From NCBI GenBank assembly GCA_907164885.2, contig OU015490.1, positions 96,636,104 to 96,700,103 on the forward strand: a DNA stretch of 64,000 nucleotides. Direction: 5' to 3'. The notes beneath the pieces are model-generated. The model saw only the letters and a program-made list of their open reading frames with translations, was not told the origin of the DNA and made no database searches. A program made the position numbers and the translations under genes. This document shows positions 1 through 10,806 of the stretch, piece by piece (the stretch's first letter is position 1; every line of letters starts with the position of its first letter). The DNA is from Dolomedes plantarius. Taxonomy: Eukaryota > Arthropoda > Arachnida > Araneae > Dolomedidae.

Positions 1-451
1 AACAGTGCCAGTTCTCTCTCCCATTGAAGAGGATATGAATATTGCGAGTCTGGGAGGAGAATGCAATATGCGAGATTCAACCAAATGGGCCGGCCGTTTT
101 CTTTATTTTACTTACCGCGGGTAATCTTTATCACAAAGCATTTGCTTGAATGCGTAATTAGAGTAAGACGATAAGGCTATATAACTGCGACTCATTTCGC
201 CATGAAAGAGTGTATCAGATTAAAACGTTACTCGTCATTTTATGGAAGAGATAGGATGAAGAAAATTTTCGTTTGGTATTCACTTTGTTAATGTCGTGAC
301 TAAGAAGCTGATGTTTCTCTGCTATAAGACATTATTTTAGCTTCAGAATGATTATTGCTTTCGATTTATTATTACGAAATAAATCTTGATTTTTTTTATA
401 AATTTAATTATATTAAAATTTTCGTCCCCGCTTCTTCGTCTAAACCCTGAG
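1..451. other. no recognisable gene
   Basis: AT-rich sequence with frequent stops in every frame. A splice-donor-like GTAAGT lies on the minus strand near 107-112, but no convincing exon accompanies it. Nothing else is supported. Confidence 0.5.
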
Positions 452-1860
452 ACGATAGGAATTCTATTCTTTATACACCGTCTGCTGGGAAATACTATAT
501 TACCAAATTATCCTTCTCTATACTTTTTCTATTTTAACCTTTCTTTTGTGTTTCTATGTACCTTAGGAATTGTATCCTTATACACACTCTGCTTAGAAAT
601 CTATTACCAATTTTCCTTTTTTTTTTTTTTTGCACTTTTTCGATTTTAACTTTTGATTTGTTTTTTTGTATGTACCTTAGAAATTCTGCTATTTCTACAC
701 CATCTGCTTAGAAATCTATTATCAATTTATCCCTATTTTTATACAGTAACCACCGCTTATAGTGATCAGTGGTTATAAGAATCAACCGTTTATAAGAATC
801 AATATCGCAAAAACAAAAACAATTGTTTTATTTCCATGTTAAAATTTTCGCTTTAAAGAATCAATCCACCGGTTTTAAAAATCAGTTTACACTCTTAGCT
901 TTCCTTTCATTTTCCCAAAAAAGCCACTAAAACCCTCAAAAGGCACGAAGATCTTTCTTTCTTTTTTTTAAAGAAAGAGTGATAAGATGGGATGAAATAC
1001 AGTCGTAAAATGCATCCCTTTCTTTATTAGACATAACATAATGGTTTCCCTTAAACACTTTAGCTAAACACTGCCCTTTTAGCTTGACCCAGGGCTAACC
1101 CGTCCGAGTACTTTAGCTAACCCGTCCGAGTCTGATTTCACTTTTCTCCACTGACAAACAAACACAGGGACTCTTTTTTCCCACCTCCCACATCCTGGAT
1201 GCTACTTCCTGGACACTGAAACACATAAATCTTCGGGGAAGTGTCCACTATCATTTAGGCAATCGTGACATTAGTAGATTCATCACGTTATCAAACCGTG
1301 AAACGTAAGCTAGAAGGTGAATCTTCGTCTGAGACTAGTGGTATTGAAAGACGTATAAACAGCCTCCTGAAAATTTCATTACGTCAAACTACCATAGAAA
1401 ACTTTTTCTTGCACCCTTCCTGTAGTTGAAATGTTAAACTGTTAAGCAGGTATGATGTAACAAATATTGGATTTTTTCTTCTCTTATTATAATCATGTGT
1501 ATCTACTTACAGGTCTAGAAATTAAGTTGTATTTTTAAAATTATAAAGAATAATTTTAATAAAAGATAATTAACGTAAATTAAAGAGTATTTTATGGTAA
1601 ATTATCTAATATATGTATATATAGGTGTGTGTGTGTGTGTGTGCCTGTCCAAAAACCTAAATTCCGGCTACAAGAATCAACCGCTTATAAGAATCAAAAA
1701 CAGTAATAACAAACGTGATTCTTATAAGCGGAAATCACTGTACTTTTTTTCTTTTTTAACCTTTCATTTGTTTCTTTATGTACATTAGGAGTTCTATTCT
1801 TTATACGCCATCTGCTCGGAAATCTATTACCAATTTATTGGTTTTTTTATTTGTTTTTCT
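452..1860. repeat. tandem repeat of about 100 bp, split by an inserted element
   Basis: A unit of roughly 80-105 bp recurs at about 452-549, 550-660, 663-741 and 1769-1843. Each holds a version of TGTACCTTAGGAATTCTAT, then a phrase like CATCTGCTTAGAAATCTATT, then a T-rich stretch. The third and fourth units are separated by the element at 744-1740. Divergence between units is visible, so the array is old. Confidence 0.7.
744..1740. mobile_element. non-autonomous pogo/Tigger-like DNA transposon
   Basis: A 997-bp element with inverted ends. The left end reads CAGTAACCACCGCTTATA and the reverse complement of the right end reads CAGTGATTTCCGCTTATA. It is flanked by TA at 742-743 and 1741-1742. 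The motif TTATAAGAATCA recurs near both ends in both orientations, as expected of subterminal transposase sites. Removing it restores a tandem-repeat unit, which supports the boundaries. No transposase is visible inside. CAGT ends with a TA target suggest the pogo/Tigger group; that assignment is inference. Confidence 0.7.
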
Positions 1861-2178
1861 ATGTAAAACTTTAGTTATTTTATCCCGTCTTTCCATGTTT
1901 CTAGACCTTTTTTTCTTTTATATTTCGTTGGGCAGATCCAAACCTTACAGATTCCCAGTCGTAAGAAAAGGTAAAGCTCTTTAAGAAAACGGTAGAGTAG
2001 TTAATACAGTAATTTGTTTTAATCTACACTCTTAGATAAAAATAGCGACGAACCATGAAGGAATTATCCAAATGGGACGAAAATCAGAATATGTATATGT
2101 ACAAAGAAAAGAAATTATTACAATTTGAGAAAAATTGGAGGATTTATTCAAGAGAAATAGCTTCATAAAGTCAAAAAG
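1861..2178. other. no recognisable feature
   Basis: AT-rich spacer after the tandem repeat. Nothing supported. Confidence 0.5.
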
Positions 2179-2850
2179 TCAATACCACGTTGATCCACCT
2201 CTGGCCCTTATGCAAGCAGTTATTCGGCTTGGCATTGATTGATAGAGGTTGCGGATGTCCTCCTGCGGGGTATCGTGCCAAATTCTGTCCAGTTGGCCGT
2301 TAGATCGTCAAAATCAGGAGCTGGTTGGACCGCCCTGCCCATAATGCTCCAAACCTGCTCAAAGGGGGGGGGGGAGATCCGGAACCTTGCAGGCAAAGCT
2401 AGCGTTGGGAAAGCACGAAGAAACTCTCGCCGTTTTCAGATGGACATTATATTGCTGAAATGTAAGCCCAAGATGGCGTGATATGAAGGGCAACAGAACG
2501 GGGCGTAGAATATCGTCGACGTACCGCTGTGCTGTAAGGGTGTCGCGGATGACAACCAAGTTGTCCTGCTATGAAATGAAATGGCACCCCAGATCATCAC
2601 TCTTGGTTGTCGGCCCGTATGACGGAAGACACTCAGGTTGGTATTCTACCACTGTCCGGAGAGTCTCCAGACACGTATTCGCTGGTCATCGGGGCTGAAT
2701 TCGAAGCGGGAGTCATCAATGAAGACAATTCTAGTGACATTCAGTGACATTCGGTGACATTCCACATTGAATGTGCTCGACACCACTGCAAATAGGCTTG
2801 TCGATGTACAGAGGTCAATGGTAGTCGTGGGGGTCGAGCAATTTTTTTCT
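2179..2850 (-). pseudogene. Tc1-like transposase, C-terminal part, decayed
   Basis: Reading the minus strand, three frames together give the C-terminal half of a Tc1-type DDE transposase. First comes FIDDSRF (normally around a D-E-SRF first catalytic Asp), then MIWGAISF, then a LRPVLLPF segment followed by FQQYN, where the second catalytic block normally reads QQDN. It ends with RARGGSTWY and a stop at 2179. Family copies are about 340 residues; this one has lost its N-terminal DNA-binding half, the second Asp reads Tyr, and frameshifts and stops break it. A poly-G run near 2366 probably reflects local slippage. It is a dead remnant of a cut-and-paste transposon. Confidence 0.85.
2731..2765. 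repeat. short tandem repeat AGTGACATTC
   Basis: The 10-mer AGTGACATTC and one-base variants are repeated about three times head to tail just outside the Tc1 first-catalytic block. It looks like local slippage. Confidence 0.7.
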
Positions 2851-3050
2851 AGGGCCTCGCAGTGGTTTTAAACAAGTAAATAAAATTTTTATCGTATTTC
2901 ACCGAAAAATAATTGTCAGTATTTATTTACAACGAAACTCTAGGACAGTGATGTCTTTTTAAGGAAAAAGTCTCATTCAAAGAGTAAACTCAGTTCGTTA
3001 GAAATCCTTAATTGGGTGGTAAATGAAAATCGAGGTTATTTAGTATGTAA

Positions 3051-3287
3051 GTACCGTCCACTTGGGTAACATTGGCCTTTTCTGGTAACTTTGGGCCAAC
3101 AAACTAAAAAAGATTGTATGTGCTGGTGGGAGAGTACAAAGGAGAATGATTATCACTTATTTATTGCAAGGGCCAATAGACGTTTTAAATATAATAGATA
3201 TAAGTATATAGGTATATAGGTATATTATAATAGGTGTGTTGGGCCGAAATTACCCGCAAAGGCCAAAGTTACCCCCGTTGATGGTAC
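3051..3287. mobile_element. MITE with inverted ends of about 50 bp
   Basis: Left end GTACCGTCCACTTGGGTAAC. The reverse complement of the right end is GTACCATCAACGGGGGTAAC. Similarity continues inward through GGCCTTT and a GGCCCAACA-like block. The 237-bp body has no coding capacity. No target duplication was clear, so the superfamily is unknown. Confidence 0.65.
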
Positions 3288-3886
3288 ACAATTTCTTAAC
3301 GTCAGTATGTCTTTTCTCAGTGTGTGATGTCAATTTGGGCATTACTATTATTGTTTACTATTGTATCTTAACGGAATTAAGCAATTGTATTGTGGTAAGA
3401 ATATTTCTATAGCTTTTTTTATATAATTTTTGACTCCATGCATAAAGTGCAATATTTTTCTTGAGATTCCGTCCTATTCATGTACTTGCACACTTTTGAC
3501 CGAGGGATGAATGTTTCCTAATGTCCTACATTTCTTCCAACTCACATTTTTTGTTAAATTAGACATTTCGTTGAAACTAATTTATGGAAAATGCCTTTTT
3601 GTTTATTTACTTTATGTTTCAAACAGACTTTTTGATGAAAATATAGAGTGTGAAAAGTTGGGGCCGCAGGATGTATGTAAACAATTGAAGAGGGTCGTGA
3701 CTCCAAAAAGGTAACACTGGCATAAATGAAATGGATCACACAGTGAAAGAAACACGTTGCAGCATCTCCTGAATAGAAGAAATTTCCAGTCGGATGTTTC
3801 CCGCAGTTTCTTAGTAGTGTGTTGTTTATTAGCATATACCCTCAGAAACTTTAAATAACCACACGAAAAACCCTCGTGATTCATAT
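3288..3886. other. no recognisable feature
   Basis: AT-rich spacer. Short open frames on both strands show no family motif. A phrase AAAAAGGTAACACTGGC near 3704 faintly resembles the ends of the MITE at 3051 but is not convincing. Confidence 0.4.
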
Positions 3887-4056
3887 TTTCAACAAGATGG
3901 TGCTACTGCACACACGGTCCTCCTTTCAGTGGAGAGGTTTCCGAACAGTTTTCGGAGACAGGATGATTTGCCAGGAATTTGGGCCTCCTTGATTACTAGA
4001 CCTGACATTGCCAGATTTTTCCCTCGTGGACTTATTGAAAACAGCGAATATATACA
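3887..4056 (+). pseudogene. mariner-like transposase scrap
   Basis: The plus strand reads YFQQDGATAHTV, the second catalytic block of a mariner/DDE_3-type transposase. A sequence resembling the third block follows, WPP(R)SxDLTxxDF in relatives, here frameshifted across 3985-4035. Only about 55 codons remain and no terminal repeats are recognisable. It is a short broken fragment of a cut-and-paste transposon. Confidence 0.6.
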
Positions 4057-4667
4057 AATAAACTCAACTTAAAATTTATGGTTATAGTTACTTTTGAATC
4101 ACAATTATAATAAGACGTAAGGACTCATTTGTATGACATTAATATCACAGTTGTATCTGAATTTCCTCAGATATGAAGGCCTTATTTGAATATTGGTCCA
4201 ACTCCACTTTTAAAAGAAATGGAGTTAGCCTCACTTTCATGTTCATACAAGTCATTTCTATCTTATTTTAAAACTGGTACACCTCCAGCTTATTTATGCT
4301 GCCAACAGAGAGCATTACAAATCAGACTTCAGCAGTCATTTCTGAGCACTCATTAGACTTTAAGGGTCTGTATCTCAAAATGAACAAAATAGAGTTGGAC
4401 CACTAATCAAATAATTGATTAAGATTTTTTTTACCTCTATGAGGGAAACCCTAAAGATACGCTTTGGCAATACTTTCTAAAATAATCGGATTTAAGAACT
4501 TACGTGAGAATTTTTCGAACATACAATTTAATAATAGTTAATTGACCTTTTTAGGACCGCTCCATGTTTCCTTTATTGGAAATGAACCAAACAGTTTTTT
4601 AACACTTGTTAGAACATTAATTACACAAATAAGTTGTTTCCATAAAATTAAATTAATATTTACGAGA
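4057..4667. other. no recognisable feature
   Basis: AT-rich spacer, nothing supported. Confidence 0.4.
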
Positions 4668-4675
4668 GTTACAAA

Positions 4676-4695
4676 ATGTTGCGTTTTCGCAACAT
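4676..4695. repeat. piggyBac-associated hairpin motif, copy 1
   Basis: ATGTTGCGTTTTCGCAACAT is a perfect 8-bp stem with a TTTT loop. The core recurs at 5474-5491 and, with mismatches, at 5819-5836. Confidence 0.8.
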
Positions 4696-5473
4696 CAGTC
4701 CAAAGCGGAATAGAAATTTTAAAAATATAAAAAAGTTTAAAAATATGAAAAATTATAAAAAAAATTTTTAAAAATTTAAAATCTTTGAAACATTTCTTAT
4801 GATGAGGTACATTGCACTTATTACATACATTAATTGCTTGACATTTGCAGTGTTTAAATTTTTTTTTTGTTTATTTTCACTATTTTTAGTAATAATATGG
4901 CCCATACGGTCTTTCCGAATTTCGTTGAGATTTAGATTTTGAATTGAAGATGGTCTTCCAATATGTGAAGTTTCAGGTAAAACAGAATTCATCTGCATTT
5001 CGTCAAGCCTTTTTATCAAAGGTATGGCTCTCTCAAAGATATAGATCTCTGAAACTCTAATAAACTTATTTTAGAATTCATTATATCCATGTAGAATATC
5101 CCTTTTTCTCATACAATATGCTCCTTTTTCTTACTATATTGCTTACTTTTACATTTATTAGAAAAATGTCGATTTTACTTGCAGTGTCTTTAGGTGATTC
5201 GACATTTTCACTCAAAATATTATCATCAATAGCATCTTCATCCGTCAAATCATCTGGAACTGGAGGGATAATGACGAATTATGGTTCATCATTAGCTTCT
5301 GTTGAGGACGATTCTGAAATATCATCATCATCTAGATTCTAGCCCATGATAATACTCCAATGTCTCTTCCAATGTCAAAAATCGCTTTTTTCTAGAGACA
5401 AACTTATCTGAAATGAAAAAATACCAATCTACTGCATAAAAACTAGGCAGCACTATAATACACATTGGACTGG

Positions 5474-5491
5474 TGTTGCGTTTTCGCAACA
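5474..5491. repeat. piggyBac-associated hairpin motif, copy 2
   Basis: TGTTGCGTTTTCGCAACA: perfect 7-bp stem with a TTTT loop, identical in core to copy 1. Confidence 0.8.
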
Positions 5492-5818
5492 TTTTTAAAA
5501 AATATGAATTGAGAGACATAAAAACAAAAATTATGCCTTTCCTGTTGAAGCCATTTTGTTCTTTAGTCTCTACTAAACTCGGAACAAGCATCAAATCGGA
5601 AATTTAACATGTGCTGCTATCTAAGGTTATTATTTGAAATTAGTCATTTTTTTCCCTTTCAAAACACCAGAAAAAAACAATTTTTTGCAAGTGCTAAAAG
5701 CGGGCAAATGTGGAAACAAAAAATTTATTATGATCAATTAAAGTATAGAGAATAAAATTAAAATGTTACTTCAGACGTACAAAGCTTAGAACATGCCTCT
5801 AAAAAATACAGAAATAAA

Positions 5819-5836
5819 TGTTGTGTTTTCGCAACT
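5819..5836. repeat. piggyBac-associated hairpin motif, copy 3
   Basis: TGTTGTGTTTTCGCAACT, two changes from copies 1 and 2, close to the TTAA-flanked right end of the piggyBac derivative. Confidence 0.7.
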
Positions 5837-5981
5837 CCAGTCTTAAATGGGTTAAAAATCTAGATCTATTCAGCTATAAGTGAAAACCAGAGTTATTTCG
5901 CCAGAAAAATCAATACTCGTATCGTAGAAGTCCAATTAAATATTGAAATAATCCACTAAGGAATGTTTTTTATGAAATACT

Positions 5982-6000
5982 AGCCGGGCTTTGCCCGGCT
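5982..6000. repeat. perfect GC-rich stem-loop
   Basis: AGCCGGGCTTTGCCCGGCT: 8-bp perfect stem with a three-base loop, in otherwise AT-rich DNA. A GC-rich hairpin of this kind can mark a retroelement or Helitron terminus, but I could not define an element around it. The stretch 5856-6719 holds nothing else I recognise. Confidence 0.5.
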
Positions 6001-6719
6001 ATGCTCGGGGCCCCACAAAAGAAAAAAAAGGCCATTTTCAGGGCCATACAAATGTATTAAATTCCTGTCAATTTTCATTCCCGTCGCTGCCGACAGATGG
6101 CTGCACCATACTGCTTGGAGTGGCCTGCTTCTACGGTGGAGTGCTTAATTAGAATTATAATACCTTTAAAACTATTAAAGTAACAAAATAACTGTAACCA
6201 GAAAAAGTTATCAGTTTTCAAAGCTCTTTCCAAATATGTAAGATTTATGTACTTTCATGAGAAAAATAATACACCGATTTTCGACCAAAACAAAATGGCC
6301 GCCAAAATCACATTCTCAGGATGAGTGAGACCCGGAGACGTGACATTCACCTGACTCGAGAAATACGTCTGTTTCTTTATTTATATAGACAAGGAATTTG
6401 TTTCAAAAAATATACTTCTATAGAAATAAGTTGCATTAATGGATATGGCGTTTACTTTTGCCCAACTTAAAAACAAATTAAAAAATTGATAAACCGTCTT
6501 TAGAATATACACCAATGTTGTTCTATAAAGGAACCATAATATGGAATTTCAAGATTCTAAAAAAACCTTTTGATTTCAAGACCTGCTCAGGAGTTTTTCT
6601 GCAAACTCTGTATATTATACCTGACTAAAAGAAGTGCAATTAACCAGTCCTCTTATCATAAAAGAAGAAGAAATATTATTTATCAGAATTATCTATTGGT
6701 AAAACTGTTTTATTTAGTA

Positions 6720-7805
6720 TGAACATTTCATTCTTAATATGATACTTATTTACAAATTAGCAGCATTGATGGAGGCAGGGTTTCCTTTGGCCTATCCTAA
6801 AAAGAAAGGAAAAATCGGTATAACGTCTTCAGAATATCCAACAAAATATTTTTTAAAAAACACTAGAATATGGAAGTTTTTACAAAAAGAAATGGCCAAG
6901 TCAAGACCTGGAGAAAAATTGGAAAAATGTTTTCTTTGAAGCAAAAACTACGCTGAAAAGACTTTTTTGATGTTTTAAGGCATAACAGTTATATGAACAA
7001 GATTTTTGTAGACCCAGAAAACAAATTATTTTAAAAACTGTCCAAGGTAAAAAGAAAATGAACTAGATGCATATAAAGCACTTGGTGCAGCGGATATATC
7101 ATATAATACACTTGCTTTAAATTTGAAATCTAAATATTTTTAAAACAAAATTTGAAGTTTTTTAAGTATTTTATTTTCTTAAAGATTTTTTTAATCTCGT
7201 TTAAGTGAAAAGGGATTAGAAAATTTATGTTAAAAGCAATTAGTATTATTTTCTTTTACTCTGCCCCTCGTTATATATTTATTATGCCAGCTTCATTGTA
7301 TTAGTGTCTAAAATTTCCTAAGGTTGATCTCTCGTGTTGTAGTTTTAGTAATGTTCCCGTTATATTCTCGTGTTGTAAATAAAAACAACAGAAGATAAAA
7401 ACTTTAGTTATCACTGAAGTACTCTGAAAAGTAGAATTAATAAAATGACTTGAGATATGATAATATTTTAGGCCTTATCATAAATAAAAAACAGTCTATG
7501 TCTCATCTAACGGTGCTCTATAAAAGTTACAGACTTGTTCTGATTATGAATTTCTTAAAATACTTTGTTTAAGGTCTTGATCAGTCATTGAATTTTGCGC
7601 GACGTTTCGGGTAAGATTTCGCTAAGTGTCACAACCCTTGTGCCTCAGTCTAATAACATCGCTTGCTTTTGTCTCTTTTTAATCTGGTATTCACGTTTCT
7701 GTAAATATTATGTATTTGATGTCCAACTATTATTCCAAATTTATGGATCGAGGAGATTCCATGAGTTGCGTAGGAAATTTTTCAAAACTCTGCTTCTTAG
7801 CAATT
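6720..7805 (+). repeat. dispersed repeat of about 1.1 kb, inverted partner at 62570-63620
   Basis: Collinear with the reverse complement of 62570-63620 over its whole length. Shared landmarks are GGAGGCAGGG near 6774, a block around CTCGTGTTGTAGTTTTAGTA near 7332, TCTTGATCAGTC near 7574, and the stretch after ATGGATCGAGGAGATTCC near 7742. Divergence is moderate, with indels. Several short open frames exist but none is clearly conserved as protein. It may be the 3' non-coding part of the mobile element whose protein remnant lies just to the right on the minus strand (7935-9260). Confidence 0.75.
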
Positions 7806-7934
7806 GAGTTGTTATTACACTATACAACAAATTTGAACTTTTTTTTTCTGTAATTTATATGAAACTATGTGATTCTGTATAAACAAAAGGTACTTGATTC
7901 ATATATCAAAACTAAAACGGTCCATCACGTACCG

Positions 7935-9260
7935 TTTTTGTAGGAGACCTACTTCTCATATAGATATGAAAATTCGTTCCAGAGAAATGTAACAGAGGCT
8001 TGATTATAGAAAACACAAACACTAAAAGTATTTTTTGACCATTTCCTCTTGTAGACATCTGTTGGTGTGTCCCTGATAACAGACCAGCAATATTCAGTTA
8101 GCATATTTCCAATTAATTGTCCACTGAAACGCTTTTCAAACATAGAGATGTCCTAGTGAAACCTTTCCCCATGCTCATCACTAACTGGCCAAGGTTTTGA
8201 GGAAAGAAGACTAGATGAGAGTCCAAAAAGTGTAGTTTTAAAGAAATATTGCAACCTATAACACGAAAGCATTTCACCATGTCACTAACAAGATGTTCCT
8301 AGTTTTCAGCATCTCATTTCCAAGGAAACGTGAGCACACTGATTTAAATACCAGCCAGGCTTCATTTTCTGCTTGTGACAGTTTATTTTCAAACTCTTCA
8401 TCATGAAAGGCTGCTTAAATTTGTGGGCCAATAAAAACCCCTTCTTTTACCTTTGCCTTCGCTTAAATTTTTGAATTTGTTCCTGAGATGCAAGAAAGTG
8501 ACTCCTTCTCTGTCCAGAGCTTTTACAAATATTTTCATCAAACCGAGTTTAATGTGCAATGGGGGAAGAAAGACACATTGAGGATATACAAGTGGTTCAT
8601 TTGACATGTTTTTGGTGCCAGGAAGAAAGTTTTTTCTTGGCCACTGTTTACGGATGTTGTGATTTTTCCTATCACGACTGTCCCATTCGCAGAGAAAGCA
8701 CAGAATTTAGTGTATCCCTGTTGCATGCCTGTTAATATCCCAATGACTTTCAAATTTCCAGAAATGTGCCATTTAGATGTATTGTATTCAATTAACTTCA
8801 GCATAGCACTCATAACTTCGTAAGTTTCCTTTTTATTTGTAGAGAATATGCTACAGAAACACACGGACAATCATTGCCTATATGGCTATATGCTTTGAGA
8901 CGACGTTAGGACGAGTCAATAAACAGACGCCACTCTGCTGAATTATGTTCATGTCCCAAAGCCTGATATAGACCTTTCACATCACAGCAATATACGATGT
9001 CTTCTTTCTCCGCAGAATAGTCTGCAAAATGTCTTTGTCGTCTTCTAAATAAACTTATTTTTACATATTTCACTAATAGATTCCAACCTTGAAGCATAGG
9101 ACACAGTAATTCTTAGTCTGTTTGAGAGAGTTTTAAGTCCCGTACAAGATCGTTAAGCTTTGCGTGTGTGATTTCATGATGTGAACATGTCATAGATGTA
9201 GATTGTTGAAAGTCAGGAAATTGATGGTTCGGGTCATCGGAGGTGTCTTTCTATGTCTGA
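7935..9260 (-). pseudogene. remnant of an uncharacterised transposon-type protein
   Basis: Minus-strand pieces in shifting frames line up in order. First is a segment with SAMLKLIEYNTSKWHISGN and GILTGMQQGYTKFC (8870-8660). Then comes FLPPLHIKLGLMK with FVKALDREG (8580-8500). Last is NMLTEYCWSVIRDTP followed by YKRKW (8120-8030). From memory, the order and phrases match a large protein present in many copies in arthropod and Hydra genomes and annotated only as uncharacterised; it behaves like a mobile-element protein. Here stops and frameshifts break it repeatedly. I know no established function. No terminal repeats were found around it. Confidence 0.6.
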
Positions 9261-9945
9261 ATCAACAGTATATTTATCTGGAGCTGTAGGTATAGGAAGA
9301 TCTCCAGAATGAGGGACTGGTCGCATAGTGGAGTAAAAGTTTGGATACTGAATACAATGTTTGGATTTTGATCCTTGACAGCTGTCAAACAAAAGTAACA
9401 ATCCGTTACGGGATTGGTCGGTTCACTCCAAACCATAGGTACTGCAAATTTCAATCTACTACATTTTCCTTATAACCAGTTTCTCAGATTCCTGGAACAT
9501 GAATTGCAGTATATATGTTTTACCATGCTTCACAATTTATCTCAATATTTAGCTTTGGTACCCTTTGTCTTACGCGTATCCACAGTATTAACCACTATAT
9601 TGTTCAACCATCTCAGAAGTCAATCCCCTCCTGTGAAAATATATTCCATTGAGTGTTTTTGATTTATTTCATATAACATTTTCAAAAGAAATTTTATCTA
9701 TTGCGGTTATAAACGGCAAAAATATATTGCATTTATATAATTTAATATTATGCAGTTTCAACTTCGACGAATTTCTAATCTAATAGCAAACTAAATAAAA
9801 TAATTTTTACTGAAAATTCGGCAATTTTGGAATTTAGAAACTATTTCCGTAAATTAAATGAAATTAAAGGAAGACATTTTTTACTTATGCAATAAACTAA
9901 AAAATCTTTCCATTATGAACAAATTTAGTTTTGTCATTAATGTTT
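9261..9945. other. no recognisable feature
   Basis: AT-rich spacer. The open frames at 9251-9454 (minus) and 9414-9662 (plus) show no motif; they may be further decayed parts of the element to the left. Confidence 0.4.
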
Positions 9946-10201
9946 GAGGTGGTGAAAGCCAAAGAGGTGCAAGTCAGTAAGTCAAGTGGTGTAAGTCCAA
10001 AGAGTTTTACTGCAAAAACTACAAAAATATGAACAATAAATTGAGCAGATTATAAATCATAATAACTATTATAATATTGCAAATAATAAATATTTGCAAT
10101 TCCACAATCAATTGAACTTGGAGATTATATTTTTGCCCTCAAATATTTTTTTAAAAAAATGTTGAAAATATGACTTACACCACTTTTCCTTTAGCCGCCT
10201 C
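9946..10201. mobile_element. MITE, family 'GAGGYGGTGAAAG', copy 1
   Basis: Left end GAGGTGGTGAAAGCCAAAG. The reverse complement of the right end starts GAGGCGGCTAAAGGAAAAG. Both continue with a GTGGTGTAAGTC-like block. The 256-bp body is AT-rich and non-coding. A second copy, in the opposite orientation, is at 36933-37174, with matching interior phrases (GGCAAAAATRTAATCTCC, TTTTTGCAGTAAAA). Confidence 0.8.
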
Positions 10202-10707
10202 ATTTACGGTAATATGTATTGAGGTTCATGCATTATATCAACCCGCGTTATACCCAGGTACCCGGCTGTGGAAAAATTGGGGAACCGAAACCCGAAACCG
10301 ATTCTGCAATCCCCGGTACCCGCACAAAACATACACAATTCAGCAAAATCCACTGCACATGTCGCCAAATTTGTGTAATTGCGGGTAGCCATCTTACCCA
10401 GGAATTTGTCATATCATGTGTTTTTGGTACAAAGTGTTAGCAAAGTAATAGAAGGCGACATCATCCGACCTCAGTTCAGTTCTTCCCTTCTCTCTGATTT
10501 GTTCTCGTATCAAAGATTAATATTGCATGTCTTATACGTTAAGACATTTCTAGATTACACTAAATTTCAAGGTATATGTAATTAAGTAACACTGTGAAAT
10601 AGTCTTGTAACAAGTTCTTACCCCATGTTATCAGAATGAAGTTAACTGAGTTATAAAAATAGCGTATTTCGCAGTAAAAGAGCAAAATTTAAAAAAAAAT
10701 AATTATT

Positions 10708-10708
<1 letters not shown>
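10202..10708. other. no recognisable gene; locally GC-rich
   Basis: 10240-10400 is unusually GC-rich, with CCCAGGTACCCGG-type phrases in both orientations, perhaps an old repeat terminus. No coding motif. Confidence 0.4.

Positions 10709-10803
<95 letters not shown>
10709..10803. repeat. (TA)n microsatellite
   Basis: About 95 bp of uninterrupted TA. It abuts the truncated BEL/Pao reverse transcriptase. Confidence 0.95.

Positions 10804-10806
<3 letters not shown>

Larger units (their letters stand above)
4668..5851 (-). mobile_element. piggyBac deletion derivative
   Basis: Minus-strand remnant that joins the two ends of a piggyBac transposase and lacks the middle. The N-terminal part (5594 to about 5150) reads SRKKRFLTLEETLEY, an acidic serine-rich stretch, then IIPPVPDDLTDEDAIDD, as in the family N terminus. 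The C-terminal part (about 5019-4768) contains the cysteine-rich zinc domain CKCQAINVCNKC followed by CF. The catalytic core of several hundred residues is missing, and frames are broken. The right terminus is visible: the minus strand begins TTAACCCATTTAAGACTGG, with the TTAA target at 5852-5855. The left terminus was not found. Confidence 0.75.

Noticed and set aside
386..649. 87-codon Phe/Leu-rich frame
   Set aside because: It runs through the T-rich tandem repeat, so it is a composition effect.
6739..6939. 66-codon frame in the 6720-7805 repeat
   Set aside because: The partner repeat has stops in the matching frame, so there is no sign of protein constraint.
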